Shown here: positions 1 through 6,753 of the stretch, piece after piece
Numbering within the stretch: the first letter of the stretch is position 1
How the letters are laid out: every line of letters starts with the position of its first letter
DNA from: an uncultured bacterium
GTDB taxonomy: Bacteria; Patescibacteriota; Minisyncoccia; Phycocordibacterales; GWA1-40-21
Assembly: GCA_903868205.1 (NCBI GenBank)
Contig: CAIPUJ010000056.1
Span: 1-11,309 of the forward strand
DNA length: 11,309 nucleotides
Direction: 5' to 3'
Notes under the pieces: model-generated
The model's database searches: none
What the model saw: only the letters and a program-made list of their open reading frames with translations
Told to the model about the DNA's origin: nothing
Translations under genes and position numbers: made by a program

Positions 1-448
1 CTTTATATTTTTGTATTCCAGCAGGAGAATTGAAAGAGAAGCTCTCGCCTTTTTTCTTTCCAAGCATTGCGGCACCCAAAGGTGATCTATTTGAAATTTT
101 ACCACTTGCCATATCTGATTCAGCTGAACCAACAATCATATAAGTTTTTTTAGCTCCGCCATCTTTTTCTACAACAACAGTGCTACCTATTACAGCATGA
201 TCACCGTGCTTATCTTGAACCATAGTAGCATTTTTCAAAATAGCCTCGAGCTTAACAATTCTTTCCTCAACGCCAGCTTGTAGTGCTCTAGCTTCATGAT
301 ATTCAGCATTTTCTGAAAGGTCACCCAATCCTCTAGCATAGTCTAAAACCTCAGCAATCTCTTTTCTCTTAGTACTTTTTAATTCTTTAAGCTCCTTAGT
401 CAACTCTTCATATTTCTCCTTTGTGAGATATTCTCTTTTTTCTTCCAT
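1..448 (-). CDS. greA: Transcription elongation factor GreA (3' end beyond window)
   Basis: GreA binds in the secondary channel of RNA polymerase and stimulates cleavage of backtracked transcripts. My translation from the ATG at 448 gives 149 codons before the window edge; the family is usually about 155-160 residues, so only the last few are missing. The N-terminal half is the family's antiparallel coiled coil (about residues 8-75), with the tip motif GDLSENAEYHEA at 42-53; D43 and E46 correspond to the Mg-chelating acidic pair (E. coli D41/E44). The C-terminal FKBP-like domain shows IGSTVVVE and SPLGAAMLGKKKGE, typical of GreA. No Shine-Dalgarno site lies before the ATG. A promoter matching consensus at ten of twelve positions lies 36 bases upstream, so it is probably transcribed on its own. 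Identification is secure; GreB is less likely given the motif details. Confidence 0.95.
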   Translation of the reverse strand, partial: MEEKREYLTKEKYEELTKELKELKSTKRKEIAEVLDYARGLGDLSENAEYHEARALQAGVEERIVKLEAILKNATMVQDKHGDHAVIGSTVVVEKDGGAKKTYMIVGSAESDMASGKISNRSPLGAAMLGKKKGESFSFNSPAGIQKYK

Positions 449-483
449 TGTTATTGGGGGTTATCGAAATAATAATTTACTGT

Positions 484-512
484 ATTCTATCAATTTATAC
501 CCCTAAAGTCAA
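484..512 (-). promoter_or_regulatory. Promoter of greA
   Basis: On the minus strand TTGACT (507-512) and TAGAAT (484-489) are separated by exactly 17 bases, each matching the sigma-70 hexamers at five of six positions. The predicted start is near 477, giving a leader of about 30 bases before the greA ATG. It lies downstream of the leu terminator, so greA need not depend on leu transcription. Confidence 0.65.
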
Positions 513-606
513 AACCAATAGAAGCAGCTTACGCTCTTATATATCGACTTCGCTCGGACAAAATAATAAATCAGAATTTCTTACTTTGCTCCTCGCTAGT
601 CGAAAT

Positions 607-641
607 AAAAAAAACGCTACCTCCTTTCGAAGATAGCGTTT
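607..641 (-). terminator. Rho-independent terminator of the leuCDB unit
   Basis: Read on the minus strand, a 13-bp stem (629-641 with 612-624) closes on a GAAA tetraloop and runs into eight T's (614-607, the first three within the stem). Two pairs in the stem are G-U wobbles that become C-A mismatches on the plus strand, so the structure is built for minus-strand RNA. It begins 16 bases after the leuB stop codon. The loop side carries AAAGGAGG, which is sequestered in the stem and has no gene after it. Confidence 0.85.
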
Positions 642-656
642 CGACTTATTCAGTCG
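642..656 (-). repeat. Small perfect inverted repeat between leuB stop and terminator
   Basis: CGACT-GAATA-AGTCG on the minus strand is a 5-bp perfect dyad with a 5-base loop. It starts immediately after the leuB TAA and abuts the terminator stem with no spacer, so the two hairpins could stack in the transcript. It may protect the 3' end; that role is inference only. Confidence 0.45.
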
Positions 657-1835
657 TTATAGAAGTGAAAGAATCAACTCACCCATTTCCTTGGTACCGA
701 GGACTTTGTCCATATACCCAGGAAAGGCAAGTTTCGAAGGTCCATCGGAACACATATCACCAGTACGGTAACCCATAGACAGAGCCTTCTTGACCGCATC
801 CTCGATTGCTTTCGCACCATTAACCGCACCCAAATGCCGAAGCATCATAGCACCAGTAAGAATGCGACCAATCGGATTAGCTTTGTTCAAGCCAGCAAGT
901 GTCGGAGCTGTCCCAGCACCGCTTTCGAACATCGCCGCTCCCGTATCTGGATTGATAGCAGAACTGCACATCATTCCCATACTGCCTAAAGCGCTCGCGG
1001 CGCCGTCAGACAGGATGTCTCCGTGCTCATTTCCACAAGCAATGACGCCATGGAGTTGAGCTGGAGTAAACAGAAGCGCGTTTGCTGAATCTACATACTG
1101 ATGCATTAACGGCACATTAGGAAATTCTTCTTTCCCAATCTTTGTAACAATCCTACGCCAGAAGTCATACCGAGCCATGACGTTCGCTTTATCAATTGAG
1201 ATGAGAGGCAACCCCGCATCCTTTGCATAGGCAAACGCCGCCCGAATATACTTCTCGATAGAATTTCGACAATAGTATGCGAGGTCAACAACCATCTCTT
1301 CTTCGCCGGTAACATTCTTCTTAAGTTTGATACCAAGCTTCTCGCACACTTCCGCCGGAATATATTGCATCAGATCTTCGTTGCCGAAGTAACTGTCCTT
1401 CAGTAAGAAACGAATCCAGACTTGCTTAATTCCTTCATCCGGAATCGTCTCCGGTTTGACATTAGTAAGATGTGCCAGCTCCTTGTGGTAGATCATGGGG
1501 CGGAAATTTAGCAACAAACCCATTTCCTTACGCAGAGCCAGAAGACATCTTGCCTCTGGCTTCATCGCTGGTTTTTCTTTACCGATTGTGTTGTCGAATT
1601 TTGGATCGCCAACACCGCCGAAAAAGATTGTACCAATTTCAACTGCTCTTCGGAAACTTTCTTCTGGAAGCGTGTCGCCATATTTTTCATAAGCGGCCCA
1701 CCCCATCGGAGTTGTTTCAAATTCAAGATGTAGATCATCTTTGAGTGCCGCTCTCGCAGCAGCCATACACGCCCACACCATCATCTCTGGACCAGAACCA
1801 TCTCCTGGTACCAAAGCAATTGTTTTTGTTCTCAT
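657..1835 (-). CDS. leuB: 3-isopropylmalate dehydrogenase-type beta-decarboxylating dehydrogenase
   Basis: This is a member of the isocitrate/isopropylmalate dehydrogenase family. LeuB oxidises and decarboxylates 3-isopropylmalate to 2-oxoisocaproate in leucine synthesis. The 392 residues include GDGSGPE at 11-17 and the expected substrate and metal ligands: R102 (in LLALRKE), R112 (NFRP), R142, Y149 (SYFG), K216 (SIDKANV), D249, D273 and D277 (GDILSDG). The LLALRK context is LeuB-like rather than isocitrate dehydrogenase-like. The protein is longer than typical LeuB (about 350-370), and two regions diverge: NEHGDILSD replaces the usual NLFGDILSD, and the cofactor loop reads FESGAGTAPTLAG (303-315) where LeuB has FEPVHGSAPDIAG. 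The ATG is preceded by AAAGGG at a spacing of 8. It lies 74 bases after leuCD. Family assignment is firm; exact substrate and cofactor are less sure (a homoisocitrate- or isocitrate-type role is possible). Base composition is richer in G+C than most of its neighbours. Confidence 0.85.
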   Translation of the reverse strand: MRTKTIALVPGDGSGPEMMVWACMAAARAALKDDLHLEFETTPMGWAAYEKYGDTLPEESFRRAVEIGTIFFGGVGDPKFDNTIGKEKPAMKPEARCLLALRKEMGLLLNFRPMIYHKELAHLTNVKPETIPDEGIKQVWIRFLLKDSYFGNEDLMQYIPAEVCEKLGIKLKKNVTGEEEMVVDLAYYCRNSIEKYIRAAFAYAKDAGLPLISIDKANVMARYDFWRRIVTKIGKEEFPNVPLMHQYVDSANALLFTPAQLHGVIACGNEHGDILSDGAASALGSMGMMCSSAINPDTGAAMFESGAGTAPTLAGLNKANPIGRILTGAMMLRHLGAVNGAKAIEDAVKKALSMGYRTGDMCSDGPSKLAFPGYMDKVLGTKEMGELILSLL

Positions 1836-1843
1836 CTTAGGAA

Positions 1844-1849
1844 CCCTTT
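1844..1849 (-). promoter_or_regulatory. Shine-Dalgarno site of leuB
   Basis: AAAGGG on the minus strand, 8 bases before the leuB ATG. It is notable because most other genes on this strand have no comparable site. Confidence 0.55.
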
Positions 1850-1866
1850 CTTTTGTTTATTTTACA

Positions 1867-1894
1867 CCCAGAGCTGGCTTATTCCAGCTCTGGG
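1867..1894. repeat. Perfect 11-bp inverted repeat in the leuCD-leuB gap
   Basis: CCCAGAGCTGG (1867-1877) and CCAGCTCTGGG (1884-1894) form a perfect 11-bp dyad around a 6-base loop. On the plus strand it is followed by GTTTTGTTTTT, the look of an intrinsic terminator, but no plus-strand gene precedes it. On the minus strand, where leuCD and leuB are read, it is followed by GTGTAAAATAAAC, which is not a U tract. It could be an mRNA processing or stability stem that sets the leuCD:leuB ratio, or a barrier to antisense transcription. The structure is certain; the role is not. Confidence 0.8.
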
Positions 1895-1909
1895 GTTTTG
1901 TTTTTGAAC

Positions 1910-3829
1910 TTAATCCAACTTACCTTCTGCTTGCAATTCTGCTGCAAGCCGAACCATAACGCCGACACTTCCACCGTTTATGATGAGGTCTTTTTGGTAG
2001 TCAGAGAGTTTAAACTCCGCCACCTTCTCACCCCATTTCACAGTGCCGTTTTCCCAATCGATTTTTATTGACTCCAGCTTATCAGCAAAAATAGAGTCAA
2101 CAGTTTCTTTTGGTAGAACGATAGGAAGAAGCCCGTTCGCAAACATATTATTTTCGAAGATGCGAGCAAAACTCGGAGCAATGACGCACCGAATACCCGC
2201 ACCAGCAAGCGCCCAAGGCGCATGTTCACGAGATGAACCGCAGCCGAAATTTTCCCCAGCTACAAGTATCTGAGATTTAAAAATCTCGGGACGTTTTTCC
2301 AATGGAATTGGAGCGTCCTCAAGACAATGTTCCCCAAACACTCCTTTATTGACTTCCGTTAAGTACTTGGCCGGAATGATTTGATCGGTATCCACGTTGG
2401 CTACTGGTAAATAAAATACATTACCAGAAAAGTTCTTCACTTCTCCTGCGCAAAAAAGCTTCAGGAGTTTGCCGTAATCCGGTGTTTGTGATTGAACTTC
2501 TTTCCAATTCGTTTTACTGGTTGGACACACAGGTTCCATGTTATTAATTTTCACTATCGCTCTTCGACAGAGATCGACAGATGCTTCTGAGATTACCCCA
2601 TTGATTGCAGTCATAGCCGCAGTCGCTGGAGATACCAAATGCACCATACCATCTTTGCCCATACGCCCAGGGAAGTTTCGATTTGTCGTTGATACGCAAA
2701 CTTCACCAGGAGCAATAACACCACAGCTCATTCCGAGACAAGCCCCGCAAGACGGACCACTTATGTGACATCCAGCACTGCTGAATATTTCAAAGAGTCC
2801 TTCTTTAAGAGCCATATCCCAAATATGCTGTGTTGCCGGAACAACTATACAACGCACGCCATCAGCGATTTCACAATTCAAGAAACGAAAGATGGAGGCT
2901 GCAATTCGCAAATCCTCAATTCTTCCGTTTGTACATGAGCCGATATAAACCTGATTAACTGGTTTCCCAGCCAAATCAGACACACGAACCACATCACCAG
3001 GTGAATAATTCTGAGTGATGACCGGAACCATTCCCGAAACATCAATCTCAATCACCTGATCATAAACTGCATCTGGATCACTGTTCCATTTTTTCAGGTC
3101 TTCCCCATCTTTAATAAACGGACGGAGGTAGTCGATGGTCTTTTGATCCACCATCATCATACCTGATGTCGCACCTGCTTCCACAGCCATATTAGTAATT
3201 GTCATCCGAGCCTCCATGCTCATTTTTTCAATGACTGGACCGCCGAATTCAAGTACTGCATTAGTGGCACCCTTCACGCCGATTTTATTGATAAGCGTGA
3301 GGATAAGGTCTTTCGAAAAAACATTTGCCGGCAATTCACCGACAAAGTTTACCCGAATAACTTTCTGTTGAGGACAAACCCATAGACCGGTAATAATACC
3401 GATCTCAAGCTCTGTTGTACCCACACCCGCCGCAAAAGCGCAAAATGCACCATGTGTACAGGTATGACTATCACCCATAATTCCGATATCGCCAGGTAGG
3501 ACCCAGCCCTTTTCCGGAATTAGCGCGTGGCAGACACCATTACTGCCAACATCGCTAAGCTCAATATTGTGCTCCTTAGACCATTCACGAAGCATTTTCC
3601 CTTGAATAGCAGACGCCGTGTCTTTGGCCGGACTGACATGATCAATCATAGCCTTAATCCGGTTTGGATTAAACACAACATCACACCCAGTGCCTTTTGC
3701 ATCAATAATCGCAGGTGGTGTCGTTATTTCATGACACCAAGCACGAATCTTAAGTACCAATCGGCCATCCGAAAATTTCCCCACAAGATGTGAGTCAATT
3801 ATTTTTTGAAACGCTGTTTTACCACTCAT
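1910..3829 (-). CDS. leuCD: Fused 3-isopropylmalate dehydratase, large and small subunits (LeuC-LeuD)
   Basis: The enzyme isomerises 2-isopropylmalate to 3-isopropylmalate using a [4Fe-4S] cluster. The 639 residues hold both subunits, normally separate: a LeuC-like part (about 1-425) and a LeuD-like swivelling part (about 470-639) joined by a linker. Cluster cysteines are C299 (GSCTNGR), C361 and C364 (SCGAC). Other signatures are GDSHTCTHGAF at 119-129 and TTNRNFPGRMG at 381-391. The LeuD part has VDTDQIIPAKYL (479-490) and the swivel motif GCGSSREHAPWAL (529-541). The segment after VDTDQIIPA, YLTEV, resembles LeuD more than aconitase. A homoaconitase or Aquifex-type aconitase role cannot be fully excluded, but the adjacent LeuB-type dehydrogenase supports isopropylmalate. 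The ATG has AGAGG 6 bases upstream. It is first in the two-gene unit, and its G+C is clearly higher than in the shape and processing genes to the right. Confidence 0.88.
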   Translation of the reverse strand: MSGKTAFQKIIDSHLVGKFSDGRLVLKIRAWCHEITTPPAIIDAKGTGCDVVFNPNRIKAMIDHVSPAKDTASAIQGKMLREWSKEHNIELSDVGSNGVCHALIPEKGWVLPGDIGIMGDSHTCTHGAFCAFAAGVGTTELEIGIITGLWVCPQQKVIRVNFVGELPANVFSKDLILTLINKIGVKGATNAVLEFGGPVIEKMSMEARMTITNMAVEAGATSGMMMVDQKTIDYLRPFIKDGEDLKKWNSDPDAVYDQVIEIDVSGMVPVITQNYSPGDVVRVSDLAGKPVNQVYIGSCTNGRIEDLRIAASIFRFLNCEIADGVRCIVVPATQHIWDMALKEGLFEIFSSAGCHISGPSCGACLGMSCGVIAPGEVCVSTTNRNFPGRMGKDGMVHLVSPATAAMTAINGVISEASVDLCRRAIVKINNMEPVCPTSKTNWKEVQSQTPDYGKLLKLFCAGEVKNFSGNVFYLPVANVDTDQIIPAKYLTEVNKGVFGEHCLEDAPIPLEKRPEIFKSQILVAGENFGCGSSREHAPWALAGAGIRCVIAPSFARIFENNMFANGLLPIVLPKETVDSIFADKLESIKIDWENGTVKWGEKVAEFKLSDYQKDLIINGGSVGVMVRLAAELQAEGKLD

Positions 3830-3835
3830 CTTTTT

Positions 3836-3840
3836 CCTCT
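3836..3840 (-). promoter_or_regulatory. Shine-Dalgarno site of leuCD
   Basis: AGAGG on the minus strand, 6 bases before the ATG, with a second purine-rich AAAGG (3843-3847) just upstream. It supports the start at 3829. Confidence 0.55.
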
Positions 3841-3846
3841 TTCCTT

Positions 3847-3876
3847 TCTATAATTGGCTTTCTAGGCCATTGTTAA
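3847..3876 (-). promoter_or_regulatory. Candidate promoter of leuCDB
   Basis: On the minus strand TTAACA (3871-3876, five of six to consensus) and TATAGA (3847-3852, four of six) are 18 bases apart. They sit between the terminator of the upstream operon and the leuCD start, where a promoter is needed. The predicted start is near 3840, leaving a leader of only about 11 bases. A short TGGC/GCCA dyad lies in the spacer but is too small to call an operator. Confidence 0.5.
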
Positions 3877-3881
3877 TGAAC

Positions 3882-3907
3882 AAAAAAACTTAGGAACCCC
3901 CTAAGTT
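3882..3907 (-). terminator. Rho-independent terminator of the mreBCD-mrdA operon
   Basis: On the minus strand AACTTAGG (3900-3907) pairs with CCTAAGTT (3887-3894) around a 5-base loop GGGTT, followed by a T run (3888-3882). It lies about 50 bases after the mrdA stop codon and separates the shape operon from the leu cassette. Confidence 0.85.
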
Positions 3908-3959
3908 ACAAAATACCTATTTATTACACTACAGAATTATTTTCAATTAGTCAACAAGT

Positions 3960-5666
3960 TTAATTTTTCAAATACTCTGGGGTATAAATCCTCATCCAAT
4001 CAAAAATCTGTCTCATTGGATACACGCCTCCCATAGCAGCATGAACAGGACCTCTTTCCATTATTAGAGCAAAAGCATACTTTGGATTCTCATATGGAAA
4101 AAAACCAACAACCCAAGCATTAATAAATTGTTTCTGTGCACCAAGTTCCGCAGTACCTGTCTTTGCACCAAGCTTAAAATCACTAAAAGAAAGACCTTTT
4201 GCAGTTCCCTCATCTACCGCTAATTTCATACCCTCTCTTGCGACTTTAAAGTATTCTGAATCTAAATTTAAATTTTTAACATTTTCAGCTTTTGAATTTA
4301 AAAGAATTGCTGGATCTACAAGCCTCCCTCCATTTGCAATACTCGCCACGGCTCTCACTGCTTGTATTGGAGACACCTGGAAACCATACTGACCAATAGA
4401 TGTATGGTATGTATTTCCAAGAAGCCAATCCTCTCCATTAAAGTTTGCTTTTTTCCATTCTGGATCTGGAACCATTCCTTTTACACCGTTAAAAAAACCA
4501 TTAGATACAGAGGATCCAAAACCAAACATCTCCATGTATTTTTTTATATTGAGTATTCCTATTCCTTTTTGTTTTTCAAAACCTCCTCCAATTTCATAAA
4601 AATATACGTCTGAAGAAACTGAAAGCGCTTGTCTCATATTCACATATCCATGAGCTTTCCAGTCCTTAAAAACAGTCGGCTTGCTTGGATCATACTTGTT
4701 TGGAATAGAAATAGAACCAGTACTTAAAATACTATCGTATGGACCTATTACTTTTTCTGAAAGTGCTGCTACAGCCATAAATGGCTTAACAATAGAACCA
4801 GGTGTATAAAGACCGTCTATTACCCTATTTAAAAATGGTTTATTCTTGTCATTCAAATACTTATTTATCAATGTATTATTTTGACCATCAGTCAAAACCT
4901 GAGAATTGTATTCTGGGTAGCTAACCATAGAGAGAACTTCTCCAGTATTTATATCCATAATAACACCAGCTCCTCCAACATATCCTTCTTGTTTAGCCGT
5001 ATCTTCAATTGCAGAATACATTTTGTTTTGAAGTTTGGAATCAATGGAAAGTTTTATATCTTCACCATCATTTGGAAGTCTCACGACACTTTCAGATTTC
5101 TTTTCTCCCAATGCATTTATTTCAACAAGTCTTACACCATTTTCTCCAGACAATCTTTGATCATAAAATTTTTCGATCCCAGCTTTACCAACAAAAGCTT
5201 CACTATAATAAAAACCTGATTTGTCTTTTGATGGATATTTAAGATAACCCAAAATAGTAGATAGTCCTGGCAAATCTGTATACTCTCTCTTTGCAAATTC
5301 TGGATTTTGTTCATCAAAAATATTCCCAGCAAGCTTTACGTCTTTTCTATCCATAATTACACCTCTTTTTGCAAAAATAAGGGTGTCCTTTAATCTATTA
5401 TCCTCACTTCTTTGAAAATATTCATCCCCTTTTGCAACTTGTAGATACCACGCCCTACCAAAAAATATAATAAAAATAGACAAAAAAACTATCCCCAAAA
5501 AAAAGAAAGTTCTTATGGAAATCGGTTTTTCTATTCTACCCTCAAATTGATGCACATCAAACTTAGGTAAATTCTCTGAATCAATAAAAATCTCATCAGG
5601 AGCAAGATCTCTTACTCTTTTATTATGTTGAATTTTACGATGATGTTTTCGAAATATTTTAAGCAT
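3960..5666 (-). CDS. mrdA: Penicillin-binding protein 2 (elongation-specific transpeptidase)
   Basis: PBP2 cross-links new peptidoglycan in the rod (elongation) complex with RodA and the Mre proteins, anchored in the cytoplasmic membrane. The 568 residues contain a basic cytoplasmic tail (1-48), one membrane segment (about 52-70), a dimerisation/pedestal domain (about 90-195) with AKRGVIMDR at 99-107, and a transpeptidase domain (about 225-560). The three active-site motifs are S291-IV-K294 (in YTPGSIVKP), S351-S-D353 and K502-TG. The second motif as SSD rather than SxN is usual in the PBP2 class. The protein is somewhat shorter than E. coli PBP2 (about 630). Its ATG immediately follows the mreD stop (no gap), so translation is probably coupled; only a weak GAAAG lies upstream. 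It is the last gene of the operon and is followed by a terminator. Confidence 0.92.
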   Translation of the reverse strand: MLKIFRKHHRKIQHNKRVRDLAPDEIFIDSENLPKFDVHQFEGRIEKPISIRTFFFLGIVFLSIFIIFFGRAWYLQVAKGDEYFQRSEDNRLKDTLIFAKRGVIMDRKDVKLAGNIFDEQNPEFAKREYTDLPGLSTILGYLKYPSKDKSGFYYSEAFVGKAGIEKFYDQRLSGENGVRLVEINALGEKKSESVVRLPNDGEDIKLSIDSKLQNKMYSAIEDTAKQEGYVGGAGVIMDINTGEVLSMVSYPEYNSQVLTDGQNNTLINKYLNDKNKPFLNRVIDGLYTPGSIVKPFMAVAALSEKVIGPYDSILSTGSISIPNKYDPSKPTVFKDWKAHGYVNMRQALSVSSDVYFYEIGGGFEKQKGIGILNIKKYMEMFGFGSSVSNGFFNGVKGMVPDPEWKKANFNGEDWLLGNTYHTSIGQYGFQVSPIQAVRAVASIANGGRLVDPAILLNSKAENVKNLNLDSEYFKVAREGMKLAVDEGTAKGLSFSDFKLGAKTGTAELGAQKQFINAWVVGFFPYENPKYAFALIMERGPVHAAMGGVYPMRQIFDWMRIYTPEYLKN

Positions 5667-5933
5667 TTATTTTCTTTCATAAAATTTTAACACTGTTTTT
5701 AATTTAAAAGAAATTAAAAATATAAAAAGAAAAATAAAGGTGAAAAGGTATGGTGAAGTGAAGCCAAACAAAGTTCCTCCACGGTACAATATATCCATCA
5801 TATACGCAAAAAACAAAACCTCAAAAAAATTATTAAAAACAAAAATAAGAATGAACAAAAAAACAGCTGTTACAAAAGTAGGTAACAAAAATATAGAAAT
5901 CAAAACCAGCAAACTTAAAATGGACCTCATCAT
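5667..5933 (-). CDS. mreD: Short MreD-like membrane protein
   Basis: This is an 88-residue, very hydrophobic protein with about three membrane segments (roughly 5-33, 35-52 and 61-79) and a basic C-terminal tail. It has no motif that I can tie to MreD by sequence alone. The call rests on position, between mreC and mrdA exactly where mreD sits in rod-shape operons, and on membrane character. Canonical MreD is about 160 residues with five or six segments, so this would be a roughly half-size version. A second ATG three bases later (5930) is an equally possible start. The start is one base after the mreC stop and the stop touches the mrdA start, so it is embedded in one transcript. No frameshifted remainder of a longer MreD is visible because the flanking genes begin and end immediately. 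Confidence 0.65.
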   Translation of the reverse strand: MMRSILSLLVLISIFLLPTFVTAVFLFILIFVFNNFFEVLFFAYMMDILYRGGTLFGFTSPYLFTFIFLFIFLISFKLKTVLKFYERK

Positions 5934-5934
5934 A

Positions 5935-6753
5935 TTATTTTTTACTCTTAGACAGCACTACCTGTACCCATTTGAGTTCGCTTATATTTACAGGATTTTT
6001 AAAGAATACACTCTGAAAAGAATCTGCATCTTTGTATTCAACCTTTTCTACTATCCCAAAAATATTTAATGAAAGCGAAGGAATAGTAACAACATCTCCT
6101 TCTTTTATATCAATCTCTCTTGGGGTCTCCAAGCGAAAGTTTCCTCCACCCATACCTATGGCTTCTTTTTCAATATTATTATTTCCAACCAATACATTTG
6201 TCTTTTCGTCTGGAGAAGAATAAAGAACAATTTTTGAGGTACCGGCATAAACCTCAGATATGTAACCAATAAAAACATTACCCTCAGCCAGTATTTTATC
6301 ACCAACAGAAACACCGTCATTTTCACCAATATCAATAATTAAAGTATCGTAAGCAGAAAAGGAAGGTTTAACCAAAACAGTTCCCAAAACAATATTAGAA
6401 TTATTTATTTTCCTCCCCAAAATACCCTTTAAATCTTCATTTTCTTTTTTAATCAAATTCAATAGAACAACATCGTTCTCATTTCTTTTAATATCTTCTT
6501 TAAGTAGATAATTTTCAGCAATTAAACTATTTTTAGATTTTAAAACATTATAACTTTGAGTAAAGAAATAGTTTACGGAATTATTTATAACCCAAACAGG
6601 ATATCCCATTTTAAATAAAAAACCTCTAGTTGGATTGAAACTAAATAATAGAGCAAAAATTAAAAAAAATATTATACCAGCAAAGAAAGCCCTGGCTCCT
6701 TTTCTTCTTCTTGGCATATTGAAGTTACTTTTTGGGTGGTAACTCATCTTCAT
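5935..6753 (-). CDS. mreC: Rod shape-determining protein MreC
   Basis: MreC is the membrane-anchored periplasmic scaffold that links MreB to PBP2 and activates the elongation complex. The 272 residues show a basic N-terminus (RRRKG at 15-19), one membrane helix (about 21-39), a coiled coil (about 68-113, rich in K, E, N and L) and the beta-rich MreC domain (about 120-268), including LIIDIGENDGVSVGD at 138-152, a family signature. As called it overlaps the end of mreB by 29 bases. The ATG at 6747 and the ATG at 6717 (residue 13, giving MPRRRKG) are alternative starts; the last lies just after the mreB stop and keeps all recognisable MreC features. None of the three has a Shine-Dalgarno site, so the start is undecided. 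Confidence 0.92.
   Translation of the reverse strand: MKMSYHPKSNFNMPRRRKGARAFFAGIIFFLIFALLFSFNPTRGFLFKMGYPVWVINNSVNYFFTQSYNVLKSKNSLIAENYLLKEDIKRNENDVVLLNLIKKENEDLKGILGRKINNSNIVLGTVLVKPSFSAYDTLIIDIGENDGVSVGDKILAEGNVFIGYISEVYAGTSKIVLYSSPDEKTNVLVGNNNIEKEAIGMGGGNFRLETPREIDIKEGDVVTIPSLSLNIFGIVEKVEYKDADSFQSVFFKNPVNISELKWVQVVLSKSKK

Noticed and set aside
448..636. Plus-strand open frame of 62 codons in the greA-leuB gap
   Set aside because: It starts at the greA start codon on the other strand, covers the greA promoter and the leu terminator, has no ribosome site, and its translation is low-complexity without any recognisable pattern.
1472..1744. Plus-strand frames of 90 and 65 codons inside leuB
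   Set aside because: These are overlapping shadows of leuB caused by its higher G+C; neither has a ribosome site or recognisable domain.
3855..3869. TGGC/GCCA dyad inside the candidate leu promoter as an operator
   Set aside because: Only four base pairs long with a 7-base spacer; too weak to separate from chance.
1836..3899. 11-base repeat CTTAGGAACCC at 1836-1846 and 3889-3899, before leuB and in the mre terminator
   Set aside because: Several 11-base matches are expected by chance in a window of this size, and the two copies lie in unrelated contexts.
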